In this document: piece by piece, positions 1 through 8,974 of the stretch | How the letters are laid out: the number at the start of each line of letters is the position of its first letter | How positions within the stretch are numbered: the first letter of the stretch is position 1 | Source of the DNA: Algoriphagus sp. | GTDB taxonomy: Bacteria; Bacteroidota; Bacteroidia; Cytophagales; Cyclobacteriaceae | DNA length: 64,000 bases | Direction: 5' to 3' | NCBI RefSeq assembly: GCF_029254265.1 | Contig: NZ_JAQWXX010000025.1 | Location: 62,001-126,000 of the forward strand | Translations under genes and position numbers: made by a program | Notes under the pieces: model-generated | The model's database searches: none | What the model was told of the DNA's origin: nothing | What the model saw: the letters and a program-made list of their open reading frames with translations, nothing else

Positions 1-1501
1 TCATCATCAAAGGATGAGATGGGGAAACCTCATTTTCCCGATATGCACAAATGATCAGCAAATGCTTCAAACTTGAATCCAGAAGCGTATTCTCCAGCCA
101 TCTTCTGGTCGTAGTATCTAACCATTGCAGATCATCCAAGAAAATACACAACGGATAATCTTCGCTTGCAAAAGATCGAATAAAACTGTTGAATACCTGA
201 TCAAACCGGTTTTTAGACTCATTCATGGGAAGAGTCGGTACTTCAGGTTGAGGTCCGATCAGCAGTTCTAAATCGGGCATTATATCAATAATCAATTGCC
301 CGGAATGCCCAACAGCTTTCAAAATGGAGTTTTTCCAATATTCCTTCTGCTCTTCACTTCGAATAAGAACCTGATTAATCAAATCATTCAACGCAAGCAA
401 TAAAGAGCTTAAAGGAGGGTTCTTTTTATATTGTTCAAACTTCCCTGAAATGAAAAATCCTCCTCCTAAATCAATGTATTTCTGAAATTCCCGGACAAAA
501 CTAGATTTACCAACTCCGGAATAACCGCTAACTAGCGCGAGTTCAGCTCGCTCATTTTTTATCCTTTGAAAAAGCTCATTCATCTGACCTATCTCCTCAT
601 CTCTACCATAGATTTTTGAGGAAATCTGAAATTGATCTAAGCGATCCTGAGTACCTAAGGTAAAATCGTTGATCTCATTGATATCCAGAAGTCGATCCAA
701 ACACTGCTGTAAGTCATTCAGCAATCCTGAACAACTTTGATATCTTTCAGAAGTGTTTTTCTTCAAAAGTTTTAAGACAATTTTGCTGACAATCTCTGGA
801 ATTTGATCCCGGAACTTATTTGGTGAATCCGGGACTAATGCCAAGTGAGCATGCATTAACTCCATCGGATCAGAAAAATGAAACATAGTTCTACCCGTGA
901 GCATTTCATACAAAACGGCCCCTATCGAATACAAGTCGGTTCGATGATCTATCGGCCTGTTCATCCGGCCCGTTTGCTCTGGAGAAATGTAATGAAGACC
1001 TAGTTCCAGTGCCTCACTTACATTTGAATAATTTAAATCCCTACCCCGCTCTATCGCATAATCAAAACCCCAAACCTTGACCCCTCCAGTCTTATCCACA
1101 ATAATATTTGAAGGGTTGATATTTTTATGAATGATGTTTTTACTGTGGAGATAGTTCACTGCTTTAGTGATCTCCATCGCAATCTTCAAGAAGATAATTA
1201 AGTCAAGCTTTCCCCTTTTTAAATAATCAGATAGAGGCTCCCCTGAAATATCCTCATTGACCAGAATGGGCAAGTTTTCAAGATTTTCTAACCCTATAGG
1301 TTGAACAATATTTGGATGGGAAAGCTTAGATAATATGGAATATTCCTGCTTTAAATGGTTTAAATCACGGAATGTAGGATATGCCGATCTAAAAGTCTGA
1401 ATAGTAACCGCTTTCGAATCTTCGATGCGATTAGCTTTATAGACTATATATCTTGAGTTCTCCCGAACTTTATCCAGTATGTTAAATCTTAAATCAGGCA
1501 T
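1..1501 (-). CDS. Kinase-like/AAA ATPase signalling protein (PknK/HstK type), pseudokinase domain, 3' end outside window
   Basis: About 500 N-terminal residues are present; the gene runs off the window start. Start ATG at 1499-1501. Residues ~1-270 have the protein-kinase fold of large cyanobacterial/bacterial multidomain Ser/Thr kinase-ATPase-histidine kinases: SHPNIV, a HKNINPSNI catalytic-loop equivalent (125-133) and the ISPEQTGRMN activation-segment motif. A predicted ATPase follows, with Walker A GYSGVGKS (326-333) and a FLDDLQWLD Walker B region. The catalytic residues are substituted: the VAIK lysine is Gln35, the HRD/HKD aspartate is Asn127 and DFG reads GFD (145-147). I therefore infer a pseudokinase that senses or scaffolds while the ATPase and any distal domains stay active. 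Family members often continue into GAF and histidine-kinase domains; that part is not visible. The upstream gene, uvrA, is divergent. Confidence 0.8.
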   Translation of the reverse strand, partial: MPDLRFNILDKVRENSRYIVYKANRIEDSKAVTIQTFRSAYPTFRDLNHLKQEYSILSKLSHPNIVQPIGLENLENLPILVNEDISGEPLSDYLKRGKLDLIIFLKIAMEITKAVNYLHSKNIIHKNINPSNIIVDKTGGVKVWGFDYAIERGRDLNYSNVSEALELGLHYISPEQTGRMNRPIDHRTDLYSIGAVLYEMLTGRTMFHFSDPMELMHAHLALVPDSPNKFRDQIPEIVSKIVLKLLKKNTSERYQSCSGLLNDLQQCLDRLLDINEINDFTLGTQDRLDQFQISSKIYGRDEEIGQMNELFQRIKNERAELALVSGYSGVGKSSFVREFQKYIDLGGGFFISGKFEQYKKNPPLSSLLLALNDLINQVLIRSEEQKEYWKNSILKAVGHSGQLIIDIMPDLELLIGPQPEVPTLPMNESKNRFDQVFNSFIRSFASEDYPLCIFLDDLQWLDTTTRRWLENTLLDSSLKHLLIICAYRENEVSPSHPLMM

Positions 1502-1734
1502 TTAAAAAAGTTGAAAGTCAACCAATTGAAATTAAGTTTAAAGCTAAACAATATTTGCGATGAGTTTTTGTGAGAGAATCAACTTTTCAAAGTACAAAGA
1601 AAATTAATTTTAATTAAATCAATTACTCAAATAATCATGCAGATTAAGGAATAATGATGTTTAACATATAAGTTGATTTCTCCTATCTCACCAGAAACTC
1701 ACCAATTCCCAAGACAGAATCTACTTTGCCTTTG

Positions 1735-1742
1735 TATCTTTG
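1735..1742 (+). promoter_or_regulatory. Bacteroidota -7 promoter box for uvrA
   Basis: TATCTTTG matches the Bacteroidota -7 consensus TAnnTTTG exactly. It ends 6 bp before the uvrA ATG at 1749, so transcription should begin within a few bases of the start codon and give a leaderless or nearly leaderless mRNA. No convincing -33 TTTG element is seen at the expected distance. Confidence 0.55.
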
Positions 1743-1748
1743 CCAGCT

Positions 1749-4565
1749 ATGACCTTGAGTACCAAATCCGAAAAAATCGACATCGATTCCCTCGATCCCA
1801 AAAAATTCATTATCATCAAAAATGCTCGGGTGAACAACCTCAAAAGTTTGAGTGTTGCCATTCCCCGAAACAAATTTGTAGTGGTCACGGGTCTATCGGG
1901 TTCGGGTAAATCGTCCTTGGCATTCGATACACTTTTTGCCGAAGGCCAGCGGATGTATGTGGAAAGCTTAAGCTCCTATGCCCGCCAATTCCTCGGAAGA
2001 ATGGAAAAACCGGATGTGGAATACATTAAAGGTGTAGCACCGGCAATCGCTATTCAGCAAAAGGTCAATACCAAAAACCCAAGATCAACAGTTGGAACGA
2101 CGGCTGAGATCTACGACTATTTAAAATTACTTTTCTCTCGTGTCGGCAAGACTTTTTCGCCCATTTCTGGTAAAGAGGTAAAACATCATACAGTCACAGA
2201 TATCGTCAATTATATTCAAGATTTCCCAGAAGGGTCCAAAGTGATGATTTCTTGTCCATTGCAAATGGACCGCGGGCGTAAAATCGAACAGGAATTGGAA
2301 TTGCTTTTGCAAAAAGGCTATACCCGGATTTTGATTGACGGGGAAGTTTATTTTGTGGAAGACCTGATCGGAGAAAAGAAAGTACCTAAAGGCAAATATG
2401 AAATCCTGATCGATCGGGCAAGTGTAAAAAAAGACGATGAGGATAATCAATTCAGAATTGCTGATTCTGTTCAGACGGCACTTTTTGAAGGTCATGGAGA
2501 TGTGAAAATCACTGTTCCTGATCAGGAAACAAAGACTTTTTCGGACCGATTCGAATTGGATGGAATGAGCTTCGAGCTTCCTTCTGTCAATTTCTTTTCC
2601 TTCAACAATCCCTTCGGTGCCTGCAAAACCTGCGAAGGATTCGGCAATGTACTCGGTATCGATCCTGACCTTGTGATTCCGGATAAAGATCTGTCAGTTT
2701 ATGAGGGAGCCTTGGCACCTTGGCGAGGGGAATCTTCCAAATCTTGGTTGGATCCGCTTCTGAAAAAAGGAATCGAATTCGATTTCCCAATTCATAGAGC
2801 ATACAGCGAGCTAAGTGAAAAAGAGCAAGCCTTACTCTGGACTGGAAATAAATACTTCAAAGGCTTGAATGCCTTTTTCGAAGACCTGGAAACCAAAACT
2901 TACAAGATTCAATATCGTGTGATGCTCTCTCGATTCAGGGGAAGAACGACTTGTCCTGACTGTCGAGGAACACGCTTGCGCAAAGATGCCTCCTATGTGA
3001 AAGTTGGAGGGAAATCCATTCAGGATATTGTTTTGATGCCGATTGACGAGGCATTACCATTTTTCGAGCAGATTGAACTTGCCCCCCACCAAGCCAAAAT
3101 CGCCAACCGACTACTCAAAGAAATTGTCAGTCGATTGGAATTTATGGATCAGGTGGGTTTGGGGTATTTGACTTTGAACAGATTGACCTCTTCCCTTTCC
3201 GGGGGAGAATTTCAGCGAATCAAGCTGGTGACATCCCTAGGTTCAGCGCTGGTTGGTTCTATGTATATCCTTGACGAACCAAGCATCGGACTTCATCCTA
3301 GAGATACAGACCGATTAGTGGGTGTGCTCAAATCACTTCGGGACATGGGAAACACCGTGATAGTGGTGGAGCATGAGGAGAAAGTCATGAAAGCTGCCGA
3401 TCAAATCATCGACATCGGTCCAGACGCTGGAGTGAATGGAGGCGAATTACTTTTCCAAGGGACTATCGAAGAATTGATGACTTCAGCGCAGACGTACACT
3501 GCCAAATACCTTCGGGGTGAGGAACAGATTTTCAAAAAAGAAGGCAACCGAAAGTGGAAAGATAGCATTATCGTCAAAGGTGCTCGGGAAAACAACCTGA
3601 AAAATCTGACGGTCAAATTTCCGCTGAATGTACTCACTACCGTCACGGGAGTTTCTGGTTCGGGGAAATCTACGCTTATAAAGAAAGTGCTTTATCCTGC
3701 CTTGGGAAAAATGCTCGGGACGGTCATCGACGAAAGCGGCAAGTACGATCGAATAGAGGGCGACTACAAGCAGATCACTCAGGTTGAATTTGTAGATCAG
3801 AACCCAATCGGCAAGTCTTCCCGATCCAATCCGGTTACTTATGTAAAAGCTTACGATGCGATTCGAGCGCTCTTTTCTGAGCAGCCCGTATCCAAGCAGC
3901 GAGGCTATAAACCCGCTTTTTTCTCATTCAACGTAGATGGCGGTCGCTGCGAAAACTGCTCCGGTGAGGGAATTACAACTGTGGAGATGCAGTTTATGGC
4001 CGACATTCATTTGACTTGTGAGGCCTGTAAAGGAAAGCGATTTAAAAATGAAATTTTGGATGTCAAGTACAGGGACAAAGATATCTCTGAAGTCCTTCAT
4101 ATGACTATAGATGAAGCTTTAGAGTTTTTCAAAGGCAAAACCCAAATCATCAACAAACTCCAACCGCTTCAGGAAGTCGGACTCGGCTATATCGGGATGG
4201 GACAGAGTTCCAATACACTATCCGGAGGTGAGGCTCAGCGGGTGAAACTGGCTTCTTTCCTTGGAAAAGGTGGGACAAAAGCTGGAGATCATATCCTATT
4301 TATCTTTGATGAACCAACGACTGGACTTCACTTCCACGACATCAAAAAACTCCTCCACTCCATCAATGCCTTGATTGATCAAGGGCATTCGGTCATCATC
4401 ATTGAGCATAATACTGAAGTGATCAAGTCCTCGGATTGGGTAATCGACTTGGGCCCTGAAGGTGGAAACAAAGGTGGAAATCTGACTTTTGCAGGTACGC
4501 CTGAAGATATGATGAAGGAAGAAGGAAATTATACTGCGAAGTATTTGAGGGAGGCTTTTGTATAA
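1749..4565 (+). CDS. uvrA: Excinuclease ABC subunit A
   Basis: UvrA, the damage-recognition ATPase of nucleotide excision repair, acts in the cytoplasm with UvrB and UvrC. At 938 residues it has the usual length. Two ABC modules are visible: the first Walker A (GLSGSGKSS, ~48-56) and signature [11 protein letters not shown]; the second Walker A (GVSGSGKST) and signature [11 protein letters not shown]. Zinc-binding Cys pairs are present in both halves (CKTC/CPDC and CENC/CEAC). ATG at 1749 is preferred over an in-frame TTG at 1740 because that TTG lies inside the -7 box. The gene stands alone, divergent from the kinase-like gene and followed by a long non-coding stretch. Bacteroidota often carry a second uvrA paralogue, so this may be one of two. 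Confidence 0.97.
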   Translation: MTLSTKSEKIDIDSLDPKKFIIIKNARVNNLKSLSVAIPRNKFVVVTGLSGSGKSSLAFDTLFAEGQRMYVESLSSYARQFLGRMEKPDVEYIKGVAPAIAIQQKVNTKNPRSTVGTTAEIYDYLKLLFSRVGKTFSPISGKEVKHHTVTDIVNYIQDFPEGSKVMISCPLQMDRGRKIEQELELLLQKGYTRILIDGEVYFVEDLIGEKKVPKGKYEILIDRASVKKDDEDNQFRIADSVQTALFEGHGDVKITVPDQETKTFSDRFELDGMSFELPSVNFFSFNNPFGACKTCEGFGNVLGIDPDLVIPDKDLSVYEGALAPWRGESSKSWLDPLLKKGIEFDFPIHRAYSELSEKEQALLWTGNKYFKGLNAFFEDLETKTYKIQYRVMLSRFRGRTTCPDCRGTRLRKDASYVKVGGKSIQDIVLMPIDEALPFFEQIELAPHQAKIANRLLKEIVSRLEFMDQVGLGYLTLNRLTSSLSGGEFQRIKLVTSLGSALVGSMYILDEPSIGLHPRDTDRLVGVLKSLRDMGNTVIVVEHEEKVMKAADQIIDIGPDAGVNGGELLFQGTIEELMTSAQTYTAKYLRGEEQIFKKEGNRKWKDSIIVKGARENNLKNLTVKFPLNVLTTVTGVSGSGKSTLIKKVLYPALGKMLGTVIDESGKYDRIEGDYKQITQVEFVDQNPIGKSSRSNPVTYVKAYDAIRALFSEQPVSKQRGYKPAFFSFNVDGGRCENCSGEGITTVEMQFMADIHLTCEACKGKRFKNEILDVKYRDKDISEVLHMTIDEALEFFKGKTQIINKLQPLQEVGLGYIGMGQSSNTLSGGEAQRVKLASFLGKGGTKAGDHILFIFDEPTTGLHFHDIKKLLHSINALIDQGHSVIIIEHNTEVIKSSDWVIDLGPEGGNKGGNLTFAGTPEDMMKEEGNYTAKYLREAFV

Positions 4566-4589
4566 GGATTCCTGCGAAGACTCTACATC

Positions 4590-4611
4590 ATTGCGAGCAA
4601 AGCGAAGCAAT
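4590..4611. repeat. REP-like palindromic intergenic repeat
   Basis: An imperfect palindrome with ATTGC and GCAAT arms and the form 'ATTGCGAG...GAAGCAAT'. It resembles the dispersed 'ATTGCGAGGA..GAAGCAATC' intergenic repeats common in Bacteroidota and other genomes. Read in reverse it gives the familiar spurious peptide start MLRFARNDV. Copy number in this genome cannot be seen from one window. Confidence 0.5.
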
Positions 4612-4633
4612 CTTTTGCGTAATTCCTCAATCT

Positions 4634-4657
4634 AGCGCAAGTCTTCTGACTTGTGCT
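4634..4657. repeat. Perfect 10-bp hairpin in the uvrA downstream region
   Basis: Arms AGCGCAAGTC and GACTTGTGCT pair over 10 bp (one G-T) around a TTCT loop. No T-run follows, so it is more like a repeat palindrome than a classic terminator. The rest of the 4566-4936 gap is AT-rich, with several T-runs (around 4779-4787 and 4855-4864) and no ORF that I can support. Confidence 0.45.
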
Positions 4658-4936
4658 TATCATGTTAAAGTCTTCAGTTTATATAAGTCCAAGTCTGGAA
4701 ACTCATATCTTTAAATTGAATGAAAAAAACTTTATCATTATTCACCTAGGATCAAAACCTTCCCATTCTAAGACAACCTCTTTTTTTATGATTGATTTCC
4801 AATAGGTTAAAAAATCACCTGCTTTTTTATTTTAAAAAAACTTGACAATTAGGTCTGTTTTTTTTCTTAGCGTAGAATTAAGTTTCAGGCCTAAACTTTT
4901 TCTTTAAATCAATTTTAAAATTAAAACAGAAGCAAA

Positions 4937-5239
4937 ATGAAATTTAAATGGTTAAAAAAGACTAGAATTCTGATGTTATCAGCAGTGCTACTGATGACCT
5001 TTGGACTTCCATTAAATATCTCTTTTGAAAGCCCTTTTTTGGAAGTTGGTTCAAACTTATTTTTACCAACAACAATGGCGCAAAGTATAGGAGATATTGA
5101 CTTACCTGAGATCCCCGATTCCAATACCTTGAAGTGTCGATGTAGAAATGATGATGATGGAAATAAGATTTGTGGATCTGGCAATCACTTTTCACTTAGG
5201 CCAAAATGCGCAGAATTTCCATCTGGACAGGGTATTTGA
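4937..5239 (+). CDS. Small exported Cys-containing peptide (NVEALA-like layout)
   Basis: A 100-residue protein with a basic N-terminus (KFKWLKKTR), a hydrophobic segment at ~11-29, a linker ending TTMAQS (45-50), and a polar C-terminal part with four cysteines (C67, C69, C79, C91) and an acidic DDDGN turn. The layout of leader, cleavage-like site and Cys-rich tail recalls the NVEALA peptides that accompany 6-bladed propeller lipoproteins in Bacteroides. The NVEALA motif itself is absent and I do not recognise the family. It begins after a long AT-rich leader and is followed within 30 bp by a propeller lipoprotein gene. It may be a secreted or surface-anchored peptide handled by its neighbours; this is inference from context only. 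Confidence 0.7.
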   Translation: MKFKWLKKTRILMLSAVLLMTFGLPLNISFESPFLEVGSNLFLPTTMAQSIGDIDLPEIPDSNTLKCRCRNDDDGNKICGSGNHFSLRPKCAEFPSGQGI

Positions 5240-5267
5240 GGTGTTTATTCTATTAATTGTTAAAATC

Positions 5268-6461
5268 ATGAGCCCCGACTATCGTTCCATATTCAATTTA
5301 AAGATTGTGAAGCAGTTCCTGATCGGGGCTTTTTTTCCCATTTTTTTGCTTTCATGTCTTTCTCCCGAAAAGGTGGAGTTTGGAGGAGAAGAAATCCCTT
5401 ATTATAGGATTTCTGGTACAAGCGACTTGTCCTTAGAAATTGATTCCTTGGAGAATAGGGATGTAATTTTTTCCGGGAGTGGGATTTGGAAGATTTTCAA
5501 TGATCAAATCATCCTAGCGGATAAGCGTACCGGTGTTATTCATGTTTTTTCAGACGATTTAAGTTTGATGGATACCCGTGTAGGAATTGGTGATGGCCCA
5601 AATCAAATAAACGGAGGGATTATTGCCATGGCTTCTGGAAATGATGGGCTATTTCTTTTAGGTGGAAGTTATGATTACTACTTGATGGATAAGGATTGGA
5701 CTATTTCCAAGAGAGGCACATTGGATTTTTACCATGAAGAGACCTCTTACGATGAATTGTTGAAGAACCCAAAGCCAGAATATGGCGGCATTTATGAACT
5801 TCATTATGAGTATCAGGAGCCTAAGTGGCATCAGGATGGAAATGTTATTCTTCAGATATCTTCTACTCATCCAGAGTATAACTATATTTTGAATCAGGAT
5901 TATTTTAAAGAAGCAAGAAACTTAGGGACGCTGGATCTAAATACCGGTAAGGTGCAAATCACAGGTAGCTATCCTCCCATTTATTCTGGGAGTGATTTTA
6001 TCCCCTATTTAATGGGAACTGCTATAGAAACCTTTCAGGATAATTCTTTCATTCAAAGCTTTGAAGCGGACAGTCTCCTTTACAGGTTTTCAGCCGAAGG
6101 AATGATCCAATATGCATTTGGTCAAGCTGGCCAAAATATGATTACTGATTATCCTTCGCTTAAGGCTATTGATGTGACCGAATATGATTTGGGCCGAGAA
6201 GAGATCAGACCAAAAGTCAACCATTATACCACATTAGACTTTATTGAAGAGCGAGATTTATTGGTTCGGGGCTACACGCAAAACAGTCAAACTTCAGACG
6301 GAATTCAACTATATAGAAATGACACCTTAATAATGGATCAAGCTGTTCCCAAAGGGTTTGAATACTTCGGATACAAAGAGCAATATCTGTACGGATCCTA
6401 TAACAAACAATTTGAAAAAGAGGAGAAAATAGTTATTTATCGAATTAAACTACCCGAATGA
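5268..6461 (+). CDS. 6-bladed beta-propeller lipoprotein
   Basis: A lipoprotein of ~397 residues with a hydrophobic segment ending in the lipobox-like FLLSC, then repeated beta-strand segments and the IGDGPNQ motif (compare GxGPxE) typical of Bacteroidota 6-bladed propeller proteins of the BF3164 kind. It is probably anchored in a membrane facing the periplasm or surface; the ligand is unknown. The start is uncertain. ATG at 5268 gives a 17-residue n-region, while in-frame GTG at 5307 gives a compact signal peptide (MKQFLIGAFFPIFLLSC). A longer frame opening at 5148 overlaps the upstream gene and is unlikely. The stop overlaps the next start (ATGA), indicating translational coupling with the 6458 gene. 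These proteins often sit beside small exported peptides, as here. Confidence 0.75.
   Translation: MSPDYRSIFNLKIVKQFLIGAFFPIFLLSCLSPEKVEFGGEEIPYYRISGTSDLSLEIDSLENRDVIFSGSGIWKIFNDQIILADKRTGVIHVFSDDLSLMDTRVGIGDGPNQINGGIIAMASGNDGLFLLGGSYDYYLMDKDWTISKRGTLDFYHEETSYDELLKNPKPEYGGIYELHYEYQEPKWHQDGNVILQISSTHPEYNYILNQDYFKEARNLGTLDLNTGKVQITGSYPPIYSGSDFIPYLMGTAIETFQDNSFIQSFEADSLLYRFSAEGMIQYAFGQAGQNMITDYPSLKAIDVTEYDLGREEIRPKVNHYTTLDFIEERDLLVRGYTQNSQTSDGIQLYRNDTLIMDQAVPKGFEYFGYKEQYLYGSYNKQFEKEEKIVIYRIKLPE
5271..5336 (+). terminator. Terminator-like hairpin between the small peptide gene and the lipoprotein gene
   Basis: AGCCCCGA (5271-5278) pairs perfectly with TCGGGGCT (5323-5330), followed directly by a T-run to 5336; the loop is 44 nt. 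It lies 30 bp after the small ORF stop but overlaps the first codons of the lipoprotein gene, whichever start is used. It could be a partial terminator that keeps lipoprotein expression below that of the peptide. The long loop lowers confidence. Confidence 0.4.
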
Positions 6462-7909
6462 ATAAGCTTAAATTGGTCATACAAGTTGCTGCAATTTTCA
6501 CAGTAGCATTTTTTAATTCATTCCGTACGTTTAGTCAGGAGGTCAGTGAGACGAAGCGTGAGTTTTCTTTTAAAGAAAGTAACAAAAAGGGAAAGTCCAG
6601 TTCCATCTCATTTCTTCCAATTTTCTCAGAAAATGGGACTGTTTACGGAATCACAGATAGCTTAGGCCACATTTCTCTTGAAGAAGAGACCAGTTATTTT
6701 ATAAAAAGCTACTTTTTTAAAGACAGTTCATTCGTCCTTAATTCCAAATCCAAATCAACTATTTATCTGGAACGCGAGGAAATCGCTTTGGAGGAAATTG
6801 AAATAAAGTCATTTCGTAATCCAGAAGATCACCTCAAGCATCTGAATAAAAACATAACTCCTGCCCTGGAAAAAGAGGCATATCTTTCAAATTTCAGTGG
6901 ATATTTCGCAGTCAAACAGCGCGAAAAATACATCGATTTTATTCAAGCTACGGGTCTTTCCTTAACATCTAAAAGTCAAAAATGGAAGCCTTATGATTTT
7001 GTTCAAGCAGGGTGGGCTGGTGGTGATTCCTATCAATTTTTAGTCCCTTTAGAGCTAAGAAGAAGTCATCACTGGGATTGGTCCATAGGTGATACTATCG
7101 CATCAGGTCAGACTTCACAAGCTATGGATCGGTCTGATCAGTACCTTATAAAACCTTTTTATTCAAGAGAATTACTTCAAGCTTTTGAGTATTCCTGGCC
7201 CTTATCGACTTCTAATCTCAAGTATTATGACTTTCGATATAGCTTAGAAAATGGAAAAGAAATTATTGTATTTTCTACAAAAGACGGAGAGCGGACTAAC
7301 CCGAATTCGAACTTGTTTTTAATAGGAGAAGGAAGAATCGTCTTGGATGAAACAGGTGAGGGTCTAGAAAGCATTTCTATCAACTTCTCAAAGTACAACT
7401 ATATCGCTTTCCCTAAAGATCGAAGGGGCCGCGAGCGACAAATGGGTGGGAGTCTTTCAGCCATTTTTGAAAAATCTAATGACAAAATTTTTGTTCGTGA
7501 GGTTCAATTTGAGTCGAAACTCTTCGGGCCAGTTAATATTGGAAACCCCAGGCCATATCGGAAAGGAAGCGAGGTTACAATAATTGAAAAAGTCAATTTT
7601 GAGCATTTCCAGTTTGTCAAGTCCCAAGAAGATTTAGAATCGCTTGAACGGGGGATGGAATACATAGGCTTTGAAAGCATGGTCCCTTACGACCAAGAAT
7701 ATTGGAGTTCCAATACTTTGTTAGATCCTGATTTATATAATAAGATAAAGAAATATTTAGGGTCAAAAATTCCACTTAGCGTTCAGTTTAAGGTTAATTC
7801 TGGAAAAAGGTTAATTCCTAAAGAGAAAGATTTAGCATCTTACCAGAATTATGTTTCAAAAGTTATCCCTCAACTAGACTCTATTAGTAAGGGTTTATCG
7901 AATAAATAA
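6458..7909 (+). CDS. Exported protein with carboxypeptidase-regulatory-like N-terminal domain
   Basis: 483 residues with a signal peptide ending near FRTFSQ. Residues ~50-120 read like a degenerate CarboxypepD_reg-like domain (GITDSLGHISL followed by IYLEREEIALEEIEIKS), the segment that often opens TonB-receptor-type and secreted Bacteroidota proteins. The remainder (~130-480) is beta-rich, with no catalytic motif that I recognise and no clear barrel-type C-terminal aromatic signature. The ATG overlaps the propeller lipoprotein stop by 4 bp, so the two are probably made together. The function is unknown; a role as periplasmic or surface partner of the propeller protein and small peptide is the simplest contextual reading. 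Confidence 0.65.
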   Translation: MNKLKLVIQVAAIFTVAFFNSFRTFSQEVSETKREFSFKESNKKGKSSSISFLPIFSENGTVYGITDSLGHISLEEETSYFIKSYFFKDSSFVLNSKSKSTIYLEREEIALEEIEIKSFRNPEDHLKHLNKNITPALEKEAYLSNFSGYFAVKQREKYIDFIQATGLSLTSKSQKWKPYDFVQAGWAGGDSYQFLVPLELRRSHHWDWSIGDTIASGQTSQAMDRSDQYLIKPFYSRELLQAFEYSWPLSTSNLKYYDFRYSLENGKEIIVFSTKDGERTNPNSNLFLIGEGRIVLDETGEGLESISINFSKYNYIAFPKDRRGRERQMGGSLSAIFEKSNDKIFVREVQFESKLFGPVNIGNPRPYRKGSEVTIIEKVNFEHFQFVKSQEDLESLERGMEYIGFESMVPYDQEYWSSNTLLDPDLYNKIKKYLGSKIPLSVQFKVNSGKRLIPKEKDLASYQNYVSKVIPQLDSISKGLSNK

Positions 7910-7981
7910 CCTCTTGTTGGCCAATTGTTTTAGGTCCTGAGAGTAGAAACAAAGGAAGAAACAAGATCTATTGCTAAGTCT

Positions 7982-8593
7982 CTAAGCCTTCTTGACCCCG
8001 AAAAGACGAATTACGGAAGCCTTCCCTACATGATAAAGTCCTTCGGTTAATTCTGTTTCTGTTTCATAAGCTTCCAAAAAATCAAAGCCTTTAAAATCCT
8101 CCTTTAGCTCTTCCAAATCAAAAAGCATTGACTCCTCTTTTGGGCCCCCAACATTCGGATTATCTTTTTGATAATTAAGGTGTTTTTTACTAAAGCACTC
8201 CAAAATAAGAATACCTCCCTTTTTTAGATAGGCACTTAATTTTTGATGAAAAATCCTTCTTTTAACTTCAGGGAAATGAGTAAAGGAAAATGCGATCGCG
8301 TCAAAATAATCGGCTGGATAATCTGCTTCTTCCAAGTCTTCAACCCGATAGTCAATCACAACTCCATTTATCAAAGCAAGCTTTTCTGCTTTCTTTTTAC
8401 CTTCTACACTGATATCAAAAGCAAAAACATCCCAACCTAACTTAGCAGCAAAAACAGCATTTCTTCCTTCTCCTTCCGCAGGAAATAAAATCCTTCCAGG
8501 AGGCAGATCCAAAAGCTTAGATTTTAAATACTCATTAGGCTCTTTGCCATAAGCAAAGTCTGGTTGACTGTATCGCTGATCCCAAAAATTCAT
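7982..8593 (-). CDS. Class I SAM-dependent methyltransferase (TehB-like)
   Basis: 203 residues, cytoplasmic. It opens MNFWDQRYSQPDFAYGKEPNEYL, the N-terminal pattern of small TehB-like/thiopurine-type methyltransferases. SAM-binding motif I is ILFPAEGEGRNAV (~35-47), followed by an acidic FDIS at the end of strand 2 and the motif IV region DAIAFSF. The C-terminal part is short, without a recognisable substrate domain, so the substrate is unknown. It lies downstream of the rhodanese/dioxygenase pair on the same strand but is separated from it by a strong hairpin terminator, so it is probably transcribed independently. Confidence 0.82.
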   Translation of the reverse strand: MNFWDQRYSQPDFAYGKEPNEYLKSKLLDLPPGRILFPAEGEGRNAVFAAKLGWDVFAFDISVEGKKKAEKLALINGVVIDYRVEDLEEADYPADYFDAIAFSFTHFPEVKRRIFHQKLSAYLKKGGILILECFSKKHLNYQKDNPNVGGPKEESMLFDLEELKEDFKGFDFLEAYETETELTEGLYHVGKASVIRLFGVKKA

Positions 8594-8614
8594 ATCAAAA
8601 TTCTATAAAATGAA

Positions 8615-8640
8615 AATGGAGAGTCTTTTGACTCTCCATT
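8615..8640 (-). terminator. Terminator after the rhodanese gene
   Basis: A perfect 11-bp stem (AATGGAGAGTC with GACTCTCCATT) and a 4-base loop. On the minus strand it is followed by a T-rich stretch. It lies 11 bp past the end of the rhodanese gene and 22 bp before the methyltransferase start. Confidence 0.8.
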
Positions 8641-8650
8641 ACTTACAAGT

Positions 8651-8962
8651 TTATTTAACACATTGACTAACATTGGTCACCGTGCCGCCATTGATGACAT
8701 TTTGAAAACCATTCTGTTCTAAAATGCTTTTCGCCTGTCCACTTCGATTGCCACTTCTGCAAAAAACAACAATGTTTTTCTTGCCTTTGAATTTCGCCAA
8801 TTGATTTCCGACTTTGTCTAAAGGAATATTCACTGCTCCTTTGACAGAACCAGAAGCAAATTCACCAGCAGATCTTACATCTACCAAAAATGCTCCTTCT
8901 TCAATTGCCTTTTCCAGATTGGAATTGTCTTTTGCTCCAAATAATCCTGAGAAGAATCCCAT
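8651..8962 (-). CDS. Single-domain rhodanese
   Basis: A 103-residue rhodanese domain with the active-site loop CRSGNRS starting at Cys68, preceded by LVDVRSAGEF (~26-35) and the GAVNIPL strand, all typical of single-domain sulfurtransferases (GlpE/PspE-like). It would accept a sulfane sulfur on Cys68 and pass it to thiols. It lacks a secretion signal, although its first residues (MGFFSGLFG) are hydrophobic. It follows the persulfide dioxygenase-type gene by 12 bp on the same strand, which suggests joint expression and a shared role in sulfide/persulfide handling. Confidence 0.9.
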   Translation of the reverse strand: MGFFSGLFGAKDNSNLEKAIEEGAFLVDVRSAGEFASGSVKGAVNIPLDKVGNQLAKFKGKKNIVVFCRSGNRSGQAKSILEQNGFQNVINGGTVTNVSQCVK

Positions 8963-8974
8963 GTTTTTAGTCGT

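Noticed and set aside
4296-4610. Minus-strand frame starting MLRFARNDV across the uvrA end
   Set aside because: It is the reverse reading of the REP-like repeat at 4590-4611 joined to antisense uvrA; not a gene.
4720-4749. Short frame MKKTLSLFT ending in a stop, like the start of a signal peptide
   Set aside because: Only 9 codons, with no continuation in another frame that reads as protein.
5148-5267. Extended N-terminus for the propeller lipoprotein (MMMMEIRFVD...)
   Set aside because: It overlaps the small peptide gene in another frame and puts 40 extra residues before a normal lipoprotein signal.
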